Source: Rhodopirellula baltica (GTDB taxonomy: Bacteria > Planctomycetota > Planctomycetia > Pirellulales > Pirellulaceae). From it: a stretch of 64,000 nt of DNA. Positions 53,949-63,093 of this stretch are shown here, piece by piece. Each line of letters opens with the position of its first letter. Positions within the stretch are counted from its first letter, which is position 1. Location: assembly GCA_002901265.1 (NCBI GenBank), contig PPHI01000048.1, forward strand, positions 124,001 to 188,000, given 5' to 3'. The notes beneath the pieces were generated by a model, which made no database searches, was not told where the DNA came from, and saw nothing but the letters and a program-made list of their open reading frames with translations. A program made the translations under genes and the position numbers.

Positions 53949-53989
53949 AAAAAACGCCGGGCCGACCACCAATGTGATCAACCCGGCGT
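53949..53989 (-). terminator. Terminator between recG and the isomerase gene
   Basis: Perfect 8-bp arms ACGCCGGG (53954-53961) and CCCGGCGT (53982-53989) around a 20-nt loop. Six A residues at 53949-53954 give a T run for minus-strand transcripts, so it should end the isomerase gene message; it may also stop recG transcripts. Confidence 0.65.
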
Positions 53990-54036
53990 ATTGTTTCGGT
54001 CAAAGTGATCTGATCGAACTCAGATCGCTGTTCGGG

Positions 54037-54963
54037 TTAGCCCTGAACGATTCGTTCGGCGACGCGTTCGAGCAATGCCTTGGTTTTCTTGATTCCGTCG
54101 TATTCGGAAACCTTGCCGCCTTCGTATTCGATACCGACGTAACCGTGGTAACCGTGTTTCAGCACGATGCCCATCATCTTGAAGAAGTCGGTGTGCGTTT
54201 CGTTGCCTTCTTCGTCGAAGTCGTGGGTTTTGGCGCTGACCGCTTTCGCATAAGGCATCAATTCCTCGACGCCTTTGTAGCGATCATATTCTTCGCCGTT
54301 GCCGATACGGAAGTTTCCGAAGTCAGGTAGCGTTCCGCAGTTGTCCATTTCAGTCTTGGCGATCGTACCTGCAAGCCAAGCACCGTTGCTGCTCAAGCCG
54401 CCATGGTTTTCGACGATCACGTTCAGGCCGTGTGGCTTGGCAAATTCGCTCAGTTTTCGTAGACCGTCCGCAGCCAGTTTTTGTTGCTCTTCAAAGCTGC
54501 CCCAGCTCTGTGCGTTGACACGGATAGAGTGGCATCCCAAGAACTTCGCCGCTTCGACCCACTTATGATGGTTCTTGACCGCTTGTTCGCGTTTCTCTTC
54601 ATTGGGATCACCAAGTGCGCCTTCGCCGTCACACATGATGATCAAGCTTTTGACGTCGAGGTCTTCGCAACGTTGTTTCAGTTCGCCGAGGTATTTCTCG
54701 TCGTTCGCTTTGTCCATGAAGAATTGGTTGACGTATTCAACCGCTTCGATTCCGAATTCTTCTTTCGCGATACGAGGGAAATCCAGGTTGGTCAGCCCTT
54801 TGCTTTGATCGCGAAGGGTGCGGTGCAGCGACCATTCAGCCAACGAGATTTTGAATGGTGAGGCAACCTTCGAAGCTTCAGCGGCGAACGAAAGTTTGCT
54901 GGAAAGGCCAAAAGCGGCCGCGGTTGCTGCAGAATACGACAGGAACTGGCGTCGGTTTTTCAT
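54037..54963 (-). CDS. Tat-exported sugar-phosphate isomerase/epimerase-like TIM barrel
   Basis: A 308-residue protein with a Tat-type leader ([18 protein letters not shown]) and a xylose-isomerase-like TIM barrel (AP endonuclease 2 superfamily). Conserved strand ends include [20 protein letters not shown] (metal Glu and His), DFGNFRIG and YVGIEYEGG (metal Glu). Related enzymes are IolE, hydroxypyruvate isomerase and tagatose epimerase. Export suggests the substrate is met outside the cytoplasm, as in many planctomycete copies. Substrate unknown. It has its own strong terminator and no obvious operon partner: the response regulator gene lies 124 bp upstream on the same strand. Confidence 0.88.
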   Translation of the reverse strand: MKNRRQFLSYSAATAAAFGLSSKLSFAAEASKVASPFKISLAEWSLHRTLRDQSKGLTNLDFPRIAKEEFGIEAVEYVNQFFMDKANDEKYLGELKQRCEDLDVKSLIIMCDGEGALGDPNEEKREQAVKNHHKWVEAAKFLGCHSIRVNAQSWGSFEEQQKLAADGLRKLSEFAKPHGLNVIVENHGGLSSNGAWLAGTIAKTEMDNCGTLPDFGNFRIGNGEEYDRYKGVEELMPYAKAVSAKTHDFDEEGNETHTDFFKMMGIVLKHGYHGYVGIEYEGGKVSEYDGIKKTKALLERVAERIVQG

Positions 54964-55087
54964 CGCGATCAGTAGATTTGGGTGGGACAGGGTAGGTTCA
55001 ACGGATCTAATTCGTCCGTCATGGTACGGGAATGCAAAGTCGTCGAGCGAACAATGCCCAAATTAGATGACATGGGAACCGTTGATT

Positions 55088-55807
55088 CTACTCGAATCGA
55101 TAGCCGACGCCGTAGACCGTCTGAATGATTTTTGGCTGCTTGGGGTCGAGCTCGATGCGTTTGCGTAGCTGACTGATCGTTTGATCAATTGTTCTGCTAT
55201 TTGGCACATGGTCGTCTTCCCAAGCGGATTGGAAGAGTTCGCGGCGGGTGACAACTTCACCCGGCCGGGCTGCCAACGTTTGCAAAATTAGCAGCTCGCG
55301 ACGGGTAAGCGTCATGGCAGATTCGTCGCCAGAATCGTGGTGGACACGTCTGGCACGCATTTCACGCGGCAGAATTTCTAAATCTGCCATCGTAAATGCG
55401 GTGTCCGGAAACGCCATCGTGGTCGCGGGCGGAGGGGCATCGAAGCTGCGGCGTGCGACGGCACGGATTCGGGCGACAACTTCTTTCGTCCCAAACGGTT
55501 TGACGATGTAGTCGTCGCCACCGAGTTCCAAGCCGACGACCTTGTCGATCTCTTCGGCCTTTGCGGTAATAAACAAGATCGGCATTGTTGGCGACTTTTG
55601 GCGAAAATACTTGCACACGTCATAGCCGCTCATTCCTGGCATCATCACGTCCAAGCACGCCATGTCGGGCATCTCTTGGTCGAACAATGCCTTGGCGTTC
55701 AATCCGTCGGCCGCTTCGGTCACGTCGTATCCTTCGCTGCGCAAAACCTCTGCGAGTGCGCGACGCGTGTTCCGGTCGTCTTCGGCAACCAAAATTCGGT
55801 GTGGCAT
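55088..55807 (-). CDS. OmpR-family response regulator
   Basis: A 239-residue regulator: receiver domain at about 4-115 with acidic pair ED(D) at 9-11, phosphorylated Asp at residue 53 (ACLDVMMPG), Thr 81 and Lys 103, then a winged-helix DNA-binding domain at about 140-238 (LTRRELLILQTLAARPGEVVTRRELFQSAW, TIDQTISQLRKRIE, QTVYGVGYRF). All signalling residues are present. Its ATG overlaps the stop of the histidine kinase gene by one base (TAATG), so they are a cognate pair with coupled translation. Confidence 0.95.
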   Translation of the reverse strand: MPHRILVAEDDRNTRRALAEVLRSEGYDVTEAADGLNAKALFDQEMPDMACLDVMMPGMSGYDVCKYFRQKSPTMPILFITAKAEEIDKVVGLELGGDDYIVKPFGTKEVVARIRAVARRSFDAPPPATTMAFPDTAFTMADLEILPREMRARRVHHDSGDESAMTLTRRELLILQTLAARPGEVVTRRELFQSAWEDDHVPNSRTIDQTISQLRKRIELDPKQPKIIQTVYGVGYRFE

Positions 55808-57621
55808 TAACGCTTCGTCCCGGTCGAAGTAGTTGTGAGCAATGCGTCATCGATCGCCAGTGTCAAACGAAAGGCTGCGCCGCCGATCGATGATGCCGCA
55901 AGCAGTTCCAAGTCGCCGCCATGCCGCGTGGCGGCCCTCTTCGAAATCGTCAAGCCGATCCCCGTTCCGCTCGGCGCACTGATTGAATCGTCCAGACGTT
56001 CAAAGGGCTCGAAAACACGTTTGCGATGACGCCGGCCGATCCCGGGACCATCGTCAGACACTGTCACCACTAGCATGGACGAGTTTGTTTCATCGCGATC
56101 TGTTTCCATCAGTTCGCATTCGACAAGGCATCGCCCGCCGGATGGAACATATTTTTCGACGTTGCTTAGCAGGTTGACCAGGACCAACTCAAAAACGTCG
56201 GGGTCGATCATCACTGGTACGTCGACTTGGCATTCGATGTTCAACGTCAAGCCGGCGGTTTCAAAGCTTGGTTCGAACTGGTGAGCAATCTGAGTCAACA
56301 GCGGACACAGTTCGGTTTGCTGCCGACGCACCCCCGCACGTTTCCCGCTGGGTCTGATCATTTCCAGAACCCCGGAAACCAAACGCTGCAAGCGCCGGCC
56401 TTCGTGATCGATCACTTGCAACCGCGAAGCAAGCGAATGAACCGATTCGTCTGCCTTTGTATCTCCGCTAGAAGCAGCATCGGGACGTGTCGTGCCCGCA
56501 AGTTTGGCGAGGTCCAATTCGGCGAGTTCGGTATAAAGTCGTATGTTGGTCAGCGGTGTTCGCAGTTCGTGCGACACTTGACCAGCGAATGTGACACGGC
56601 TGCGCGCTTCGACGATCTGTCGGCGCACCGATGTCAGTACGTAAACGCCGACGAGCAACAATAGGATTCCGATCCCGGCAAGTGACAAATACAAGGACAA
56701 GAGGCTTGACCCTGGCGTCAATGCCGGATCGACGAACATCTGCAGTTGCCAGCTTGGCAAGGGCTCATCCAATTCCAAGACGGTTAACGGTTCCTGGTCA
56801 AATGCCGCAACGTCACCCCAGCGATAGATTGACCGCTTCGCTTCATCAACCAATCGGACACTGCCCAGACGAGGGACCGAAAGCGTTTTGCCATTTAATG
56901 TTCGCTCGCCGGACTCAGACGTCTGCGCCGCAACCACGTCGTCGTCTGGTAATGCGGCAATCAAATCGGACATCCAGCGGCTACGTTCCAAAAGGACGCC
57001 GACCGTTGGACCACTTGGCAACGCTCGCCAGTAAAGAACTTGTGCGCCGTCGCCCATGTACCATTGCTGCCACTGTGCGGGCTGTTCGCTTGCGGCGGTT
57101 GTGGCTTGCGACTTTTGCTCAACGGGAGGTTGCCCCCCTTTCACCTGGATCGCTTGGTACTGTAGCCCTGACGTGGCATTGCCATAGTCAGTTCCAGCGA
57201 CCGGACGAAATTGAGGACGACTATCCAAGATGCCAGACAGCGTCGCAGCGACTTCTGCACCGGCTCGGCCGCTCAAATCCAACTCGGTCGGGAACACAAG
57301 ATCGCCATCCAATCCGATAATGAATCCTTGCCTCACGATTGGATTCGAACGGCGCAATTGGCGTAGTCGACTTTCCAGCGCGATTTCAGGCGAGGTTCGG
57401 CCGGGATCGAGTTCAAAAGCTCGATCTAGTTGGTCGGCGTAAGATCGAAAAACGTCGTGAACCGACTTTTGGGCTTCGACCAGCTGAGTCGAAAGCAATG
57501 CTGCCAACGTTTCTTTGGCAGCGATCTCGCTTTGCCGCGCCGCACTTGCGCTCAACCATCCCAACAACACGATCGGTGTGACGACCAAGGAGAGGAGGGC
57601 GAGAAACAAGGGACGCGGCAT
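55807..57621 (-). CDS. Membrane sensor histidine kinase with large extracytoplasmic domain
   Basis: A 604-residue kinase: membrane segment at about 5-25, an extracytoplasmic sensor of about 280 residues, a second membrane segment at 307-330, HisKA domain with His 351 in SHELRTPLTN, and ATPase domain (N box LVLVNLLSNVEKYV, G1 SDDGPGIG, G2 GTGIGLTISKR). There is no HAMP or PAS domain between membrane and HisKA; the linker is only about 15 residues. N box has LSNV for the usual LSNA. The sensor part shows no fold that I recognise. It follows the secreted VWA protein gene by 34 bp and overlaps the regulator gene. Confidence 0.92.
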   Translation of the reverse strand: MPRPLFLALLSLVVTPIVLLGWLSASAARQSEIAAKETLAALLSTQLVEAQKSVHDVFRSYADQLDRAFELDPGRTSPEIALESRLRQLRRSNPIVRQGFIIGLDGDLVFPTELDLSGRAGAEVAATLSGILDSRPQFRPVAGTDYGNATSGLQYQAIQVKGGQPPVEQKSQATTAASEQPAQWQQWYMGDGAQVLYWRALPSGPTVGVLLERSRWMSDLIAALPDDDVVAAQTSESGERTLNGKTLSVPRLGSVRLVDEAKRSIYRWGDVAAFDQEPLTVLELDEPLPSWQLQMFVDPALTPGSSLLSLYLSLAGIGILLLLVGVYVLTSVRRQIVEARSRVTFAGQVSHELRTPLTNIRLYTELAELDLAKLAGTTRPDAASSGDTKADESVHSLASRLQVIDHEGRRLQRLVSGVLEMIRPSGKRAGVRRQQTELCPLLTQIAHQFEPSFETAGLTLNIECQVDVPVMIDPDVFELVLVNLLSNVEKYVPSGGRCLVECELMETDRDETNSSMLVVTVSDDGPGIGRRHRKRVFEPFERLDDSISAPSGTGIGLTISKRAATRHGGDLELLAASSIGGAAFRLTLAIDDALLTTTSTGTKR

Positions 57622-57655
57622 TGATAACGCTTACTAACGATTCGCGGGTGGAAAC

Positions 57656-59095
57656 TTAAGGTGACTTCGGTGACGATTGGACGGCGGGCGGGCTAACCTG
57701 CGATGGCGAGTCAACACGGTAGTCTTGCTGACTGGCATTGCGATTCTGTTCGAAAATCATCTGTTTTCGTGATCGCGTCCATTCCATCGGTAGGTCGAGC
57801 AGTTCCGATTGCATCCCATTCAGCTTTGCGTTTCGCTCTAACTCGAGTGCCAACGGTTCAGCGATACAGCCACGAGATTCCGCGCTCAGTTTGTTTAGCT
57901 GATAGCAGTTGGTGATCAGCAACTGTTTTGCTTCCTCGATTTTGCCTTGATCACGGAGCAACGTTGCCCGGATGTTGGCGTCATTGGCAAATTGGATCGC
58001 ACACTGGGCATAGGTTTCCAGATCACGGTTCTCTTCGACAACCTTGGCATCATCTGAAAACCGGATGCCGATCGAGCTAGTCAGTTTATCGGTCGTATCG
58101 CTGATCAAGTTTTTGTATTTGATCGAAACCTCTGCCATTGGCATTTCCGCTCCGTTCTCACCACCAGGCACTTCGACTTCGACGATGAAGTAGCGTTGCT
58201 GACGGGCATAAAGCTGTGTCAACGGGACATAGATGTCTTGTCCGCTAATATCGGCTTCACTGTTGAGGACTCGAACCGCACGGATGCCTTCGGCAAGTTT
58301 GGCATGGATTTCGAACTCGCTGGCAACGACGCTCAGCAAATCGTTGAATTCTTTCTGAAAGACGGCGACTAAGTCATCGGCTGCTTCGACAAACATGTGG
58401 TTGCCGCTACCGGCGGAAGCCAACCGCCCCATCAAATCTTCGTTGTACCCAAGTCCAAGGCCCAGCGTACTCACGCTGATGCCTTCTTTGACCAGCGAAG
58501 CCCCTAGTCGTTCTAGTTCTCGCGGACTCTTTGGCCCAACGTTGGCTTTACCGTCACTCAACAAGATGACTCGATTAACGTAGTCGCCGTCGATGAATTT
58601 GCGAACTTCGGCAGCCCCTTTGCTGACTCCGGCAAACAGCGCCGTACTGCCTTGGGCCTGGATCGTTTGGATCTTTCTAATGATTGATTCACGATCAGAT
58701 GCTTTGGTTGCTGGGACCAGCACCGTCGCCGAATCGGAGTACAGTACGATCGACACGATGTCATCGTCGCGAAGTCGTTCGACCGCAGCGATGGCGGCAT
58801 TGCGGGCCTGTGCGATTTTCTCGCCGCCCATCGAACCGCTTTGGTCGATCACAATCGCGGTGTTCACTGGCGGTCGACGATCGCTTTTGGGAAGATCAAA
58901 ACCGGTCAATGAAATACGGAGGTGATTGATCTGGTTTTTCTTGCCAGCCAACATGGTCGGGTTCGAAACGCCAACATCCAATTGGATTTGCGATGAGGTT
59001 TCACTTGGAGTGCTGGCACCAAGTTCACAGAAGGTTAGAAACGGCAGGACGGCAAGCATCAACCACCGAGATCGATTCCAAGAAAAGGCAAGCAT
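57656..59095 (-). CDS. Secreted VWA-domain protein upstream of a two-component system
   Basis: A 479-residue protein with a signal peptide (about 1-28) and a VWA domain whose MIDAS site is DQSGS at 84-88, followed by the IAQARNAAIAAVERL helix. The middle region (about 255-350) is beta-rich and resembles the domain that follows VWA in the inter-alpha-trypsin/YfbK group (QRYFIVEVEVPGGE). A helical tail ends Pro/Ser/Gln-rich. Calcium or magnesium is expected to bind at the MIDAS site. It is the first gene of a probable operon with the kinase and the regulator, so the protein may present the stimulus the kinase senses. Confidence 0.86.
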   Translation of the reverse strand: MLAFSWNRSRWLMLAVLPFLTFCELGASTPSETSSQIQLDVGVSNPTMLAGKKNQINHLRISLTGFDLPKSDRRPPVNTAIVIDQSGSMGGEKIAQARNAAIAAVERLRDDDIVSIVLYSDSATVLVPATKASDRESIIRKIQTIQAQGSTALFAGVSKGAAEVRKFIDGDYVNRVILLSDGKANVGPKSPRELERLGASLVKEGISVSTLGLGLGYNEDLMGRLASAGSGNHMFVEAADDLVAVFQKEFNDLLSVVASEFEIHAKLAEGIRAVRVLNSEADISGQDIYVPLTQLYARQQRYFIVEVEVPGGENGAEMPMAEVSIKYKNLISDTTDKLTSSIGIRFSDDAKVVEENRDLETYAQCAIQFANDANIRATLLRDQGKIEEAKQLLITNCYQLNKLSAESRGCIAEPLALELERNAKLNGMQSELLDLPMEWTRSRKQMIFEQNRNASQQDYRVDSPSQVSPPAVQSSPKSP

Positions 59096-59298
59096 GTTTG
59101 AGCTCCATCAGACATCCGCTTCGCAGCCACCGACACGGCGCAATCTCCTTCGATTGCTTTGAATCCGCCGCAGCGTCGAACACGAATTTCGCGACTGACT
59201 CAATAAACCTCATCCGCCCAATCTCATGGTCGAATTCAATTCAAAACAATGTAAAAGAAATGTCAGGTCCGCGGAGTCGCGTGCTCGCTTACGCAACG

Positions 59299-61455
59299 TT
59301 AGTTCTTTTTTCGTTTCCAAAACCCCGACTTTCTAGGCTTTTCCGTCGATGGTGCGTCAACGTTGATCGCAATACTGGGGAGCGATGGTTTGTCGACGGA
59401 ATCGGTCCCTGTGGGGCGATCAGACAACGATGCCAGCAATTGTAAATCACCGACGTCCGCCTTGGTGCGCGCGGAGTGTTGTTCACCGAGGTCGATCTGA
59501 GGACGAACGTTGACTGCAGATCGGTCGAGTGCTGTTTCCCCCACTAGCCCGGAAAGTTCATCTGCACGGACTTTCTGGACCGTTGTTTTCGGTAGGGAAT
59601 CGAGTGCAATGTGGACAGAGGTGCTCGATGCTGGGGTCGTTGCTGGCTGGTCTGGCGTTGATGCGTTCGATTCCGCAGGAGTTGGTTCTGCGTTTTGTGG
59701 CGAGTGTGGTTGGGCTGGTTGTGTTGGGGCAGGCTGCGTTTGGACAGAAGCGAACAGAGCTTGGGGGGCGATTCCTTGGACGGGATTCTCGACCGGAACC
59801 GATTCGCGATTCGTCGCATCCGAGCGTTCGCTTTGGGACGCCGCGTTTGAATCGTTTTCTGGCGTTGGCCGTGACGTTTCTTGTTCGAGCAACGCGAGTG
59901 TTGCATCGCTTAATCCGTCGTCCAGCCGCTGCATCCACAGGGCGAGTTGTTCTTCGTTTAATCCGGCGGCGCGGTTCAATGTCATTGCGATCTTGCGATC
60001 GATTTCGGGCAGGGACGCTCGAACGGTCAATCGTCCATCGCGCGCGTAGTCAAACCGAACGTCAACGTGTGTGCCTTTGGGAGTGCCCGGCGGCAGGTCA
60101 TCAATGAGACAGCGTCCGATCCGTGTGGCATTGGTGCCGCGGTCGTCACCGCCTTCAACGATTTCGATCTTGACGTTCGCTTGATTGTCGGAGTGTGTGC
60201 GAAAGCGAACTTTTTTGCGTGCCGGCAAGTGGCTGTTTCGCGGGATCATCACTTGGCGGCGTGGTTGGCCGGTTTTTGGATCGACCGCAAGGATCCCGAG
60301 GTCGTGTGAGTTGACGTTGCTGACAGAAAGCCCTGCGGAATCAAGCCCAGCGGAATCATTTCCGTTGGCCATCAGCATCCCGGCGTAAAGCGCCGCGCCA
60401 TGACAGACCGCTTCGTCAGGCGAGAGCGACCGGTCGAGTTCCATTCCGCTCAACCGTTCGAGTTCTTGCCGAATCATGGGCATCCGCGTTGATCCGCCAA
60501 CAAGAATCAAACGGGTCAGCCCGCCCCAACTGATTCCCGCATCGTCCAAGACCAATTGGACTGTCATCAGTGTCCGTTCGACCAAGTCGGCGCAGCGTTT
60601 GGAGAATTCCTGCTGAGTCAGTTCGATCCGCAACCGGTGTCCATCGTGGGCGAAGGCAACGGAGACGGATTCCCTCTGGGTTAATGCATGCTTGGTTTGG
60701 TTCGCTTTGCGAAGTAATTCCTGTTCGGCTTGGGGATCGTTGCGTGGGTCGACGCCATGCTGTTGTACAAACGCTTCGGCAATAAACTCGACCACCCGAT
60801 TGTCCCAGTCAACGCCGCCTAGATAGACATCGCCGGCGGTAGCGACCGTATGGAAATGACGGCCTTCGATCTTCATCACGGTGACGTCGAACGTTCCTCC
60901 GCCTAAGTCATAGACCAAAACGGTTTCCGATCGCTGACTCTGACCATCAGCCGACAAGAAACCTTGTTGTACTCCATAGGTGATCGCCGCCGCGGTCGGT
61001 TCATTGATGATGTCCAGAACATTCAAACCGGCCAGCTTACCGGCATCTTGTGTTGCTTTTCGGCAGGGCTCGTTGAAGAACGCGGGCACCGTAATGACGG
61101 CTTGCCGAATCTCGCCGAGTGCCAGTTCCGCGTCCGACTTTAGTTTCCGCAGGATCAACGCCTCGATCACTTCCGCAGGCAGTTGCTGCCCACGAATTGT
61201 TTTTTCGTAGTAGCTTTCGCCGACATCGCGTTTCGCGAATAGCGCCAAGCGATCCGGTTCAAGCAAACCAGCTTCAACTGCTTCCATTCCAACAATTGGT
61301 CGGTTGTGATCAAAGAAGACAGCACTCGGTGTCGTCAGGTCGCCTTCGGCATTGCGAATCGTTTCCGGGCGGCCAGTCGCATCCAGGTAAGCGACGGCGG
61401 AAAACGTGGTGCCAAGGTCAATCCCCACGGCAGGTTGGCGAGACGGCTGATTCAT
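59299..61455 (-). CDS. Hsp70/DnaK-like chaperone with no lid and a Pro/Ser-rich basic-ended tail
   Basis: About 718 residues from the ATG that gives MNQPSRQPAVGIDLGTTFSA, the normal start of an Hsp70. The nucleotide domain (to about 375) has IDLGTTFS, VYDLGGGTFDVTV and LVGGSTRMP. A substrate-binding beta domain follows to about 510. The alpha-helical lid of DnaK and its acidic end are absent; instead about 190 residues are low-complexity (Thr, Pro, Gln, Ser, Ala) and the protein ends in a basic KSGFWKRKKN. A start at 61584 would add an unrelated 43 residues. No grpE or dnaJ is adjacent, so this is an accessory chaperone rather than the housekeeping DnaK. Confidence 0.9.
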   Translation of the reverse strand: MNQPSRQPAVGIDLGTTFSAVAYLDATGRPETIRNAEGDLTTPSAVFFDHNRPIVGMEAVEAGLLEPDRLALFAKRDVGESYYEKTIRGQQLPAEVIEALILRKLKSDAELALGEIRQAVITVPAFFNEPCRKATQDAGKLAGLNVLDIINEPTAAAITYGVQQGFLSADGQSQRSETVLVYDLGGGTFDVTVMKIEGRHFHTVATAGDVYLGGVDWDNRVVEFIAEAFVQQHGVDPRNDPQAEQELLRKANQTKHALTQRESVSVAFAHDGHRLRIELTQQEFSKRCADLVERTLMTVQLVLDDAGISWGGLTRLILVGGSTRMPMIRQELERLSGMELDRSLSPDEAVCHGAALYAGMLMANGNDSAGLDSAGLSVSNVNSHDLGILAVDPKTGQPRRQVMIPRNSHLPARKKVRFRTHSDNQANVKIEIVEGGDDRGTNATRIGRCLIDDLPPGTPKGTHVDVRFDYARDGRLTVRASLPEIDRKIAMTLNRAAGLNEEQLALWMQRLDDGLSDATLALLEQETSRPTPENDSNAASQSERSDATNRESVPVENPVQGIAPQALFASVQTQPAPTQPAQPHSPQNAEPTPAESNASTPDQPATTPASSTSVHIALDSLPKTTVQKVRADELSGLVGETALDRSAVNVRPQIDLGEQHSARTKADVGDLQLLASLSDRPTGTDSVDKPSLPSIAINVDAPSTEKPRKSGFWKRKKN

Positions 61456-61623
61456 CGAAATCACTGAGACGAGTTGCGGCAGGAGAATAGAGCGGGGACG
61501 CATCCAGATCAGAAAAGCATAGGCCCTGCGTCGGTAAAAGAACGCCGATCGCCTGCGATTTGTACCCATTGCCGATTCACCCAATGTCCGATCGCATCGG
61601 GTACACTAGGGGCTTGGCGAACC

Positions 61624-62151
61624 ATGTCGTTGCCAAAAATTCCCCCTGCCGATGCTATGCAATACCCAACGCTTCCCGACTATGGTTGCTTCCTCCGTTG
61701 GCCGGAGAACGGACAGAGCTTCATTCATCCGGACGACGTCGCAATCGTGACCCACTTGATCCCCAGCCCGCGGGTCTTCAAACGAGTCCAATTTGACGGG
61801 ACTTACTACCACTATCGATACGGTTCGACAGGTTTTCGGTTGCGCCCTGCGATGTGGAACAAAGTGCAAGACGAAGGTATCGAGATTGGCGATCAAGTCG
61901 AAACGGTCGGCACGGGCTTTGATCGCGAACACTTCGTCGCGACGGTCTGGGGGATGTACTTTGTCGCCCGCAAAGGCTGTATTCTCTATCGCTTGAAACG
62001 AGCCGATCGGGTGGTACCAACGCTCTTTGCCAGCACTCATCTACGGTTACTGCACGATAAAGCGACCGTTCGACCGGCCAACACACGTTACCGATCGCCG
62101 ACATGGAGCGGCGATGGCGAAACGGTTTCCGATTCGATACTCGAAGATTGA
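61624..62151 (+). CDS. Conserved-looking hypothetical protein
   Basis: About 175 residues from the ATG that yields MSLPKIPPADAMQYPTLPDY; a longer frame from 61474 covers the divergent Hsp70 promoter region and lacks protein-like composition. The sequence is soluble, aromatic-rich and well mixed (FLRWPENGQSFIHPDDV, then HYRYGSTGFRLRPAMWNKV, and a segment ending in VARKGCILYRL). I do not recognise the family. It is 9 bp ahead of a TIM-barrel gene and 18 bp separates that from the next, so the three are likely one operon divergent from the Hsp70 gene. Confidence 0.7.
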   Translation: MSLPKIPPADAMQYPTLPDYGCFLRWPENGQSFIHPDDVAIVTHLIPSPRVFKRVQFDGTYYHYRYGSTGFRLRPAMWNKVQDEGIEIGDQVETVGTGFDREHFVATVWGMYFVARKGCILYRLKRADRVVPTLFASTHLRLLHDKATVRPANTRYRSPTWSGDGETVSDSILED

Positions 62152-62160
62152 ACCAACAAC

Positions 62161-63075
62161 ATGGAACTCGGATTTGTTTCAGCGATTTTGCCAGACGCAA
62201 GCCTTGAAGATGTCTTTGAAAACGCAAGCGGACTGGGGTTTGATTGCGTCGAGGTGATGTGTTGGCCGCCAGGTAAAGCGGCTCGACGTTATGCGGGGAT
62301 CACACACGTCGACGTGCTGTCACTCGACGAAAATGCGATCGACCAGATCAACGTCTTTCAAGAAGACTACGGAGTAAAAATCAGTGCCTTGGGATACTAC
62401 CCCAACGCGCTCGCTCCCGACGCCGAGGAAGCACAACTGGCGAGCGAACATATCAAAGCGGTGATCGAAGCGTCCGCGAAACTGGGCATCAACACCATGA
62501 ACTCGTTCATCGGACGCGATTGGACCAAAAGCGTCGATGACAACTGGCCAAAGTTCCTAGAAACATGGAAGCCCATCATCGAGTGCGCCGAACAGAACGG
62601 CGTTCGCGTTGGGATCGAGAACTGCCCCATGTTTTTCACCAATGATGAATGGCCCGGCGGAAAAAACTTGGCCGTTTCACCCGATATTTGGAGCCGGATG
62701 TTCGAAGACATTCCGAGTGATCACTTCGGATTGAACTTCGACCCATCGCACCTTGTCTTGCAACACATGGATTACATCAAACCGTTGCGTGACTTTGCAG
62801 GCAAGCTGTTCCACGTCCACGCCAAGGACCTTCGAATCGATCAGCACAAGCTCGATCAAGTCGGCGTTTTTGCCAACCCGAATCGGTGGCATTCGCCAAA
62901 ATTGCCTGGGCTAGGAGACATCGACTGGGGCAAATTCTTTGGCACCTTGGTTGAAACTGGCTACAACGGCCCCGTGTGTGTCGAGGTCGAAGATCGCGCT
63001 TATGAAGGTAGTCAAGACGATGCCCTCCGTGCACTTCAACAGAGTCACAATTTCTTGCGTTCGTACGTGGTGTGA
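62161..63075 (+). CDS. Sugar-phosphate isomerase/epimerase-like TIM barrel
   Basis: A 304-residue cytoplasmic protein of the AP endonuclease 2/xylose-isomerase-like TIM-barrel superfamily. Strand ends with likely metal ligands are [19 protein letters not shown] (Glu), [11 protein letters not shown] (Asp and His), FHVHAKD (His) and [12 protein letters not shown] (Glu). This full ligand set argues for an active enzyme such as an IolE-, IolI- or hydroxypyruvate-isomerase-like enzyme. There is no signal peptide, unlike the exported isomerase-like protein at 54037-54963. It is followed at 18 bp by a second, divergent TIM-barrel gene. Confidence 0.88.
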   Translation: MELGFVSAILPDASLEDVFENASGLGFDCVEVMCWPPGKAARRYAGITHVDVLSLDENAIDQINVFQEDYGVKISALGYYPNALAPDAEEAQLASEHIKAVIEASAKLGINTMNSFIGRDWTKSVDDNWPKFLETWKPIIECAEQNGVRVGIENCPMFFTNDEWPGGKNLAVSPDIWSRMFEDIPSDHFGLNFDPSHLVLQHMDYIKPLRDFAGKLFHVHAKDLRIDQHKLDQVGVFANPNRWHSPKLPGLGDIDWGKFFGTLVETGYNGPVCVEVEDRAYEGSQDDALRALQQSHNFLRSYVV

Positions 63076-63093
63076 TTGATTAATCGGCCTTCG

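Noticed and set aside
59510-60107. Plus-strand frames of 179 and 192 codons opposite the Hsp70 tail
   Set aside because: Low-complexity coding sequence on the minus strand leaves open frames on the plus strand; no ribosome site or motif.
61474-61623. Upstream extension of the hypothetical gene (50 extra codons)
   Set aside because: It covers the divergent promoter interval and the residues lack protein-like composition; the ATG at 61624 gives a well-formed protein.
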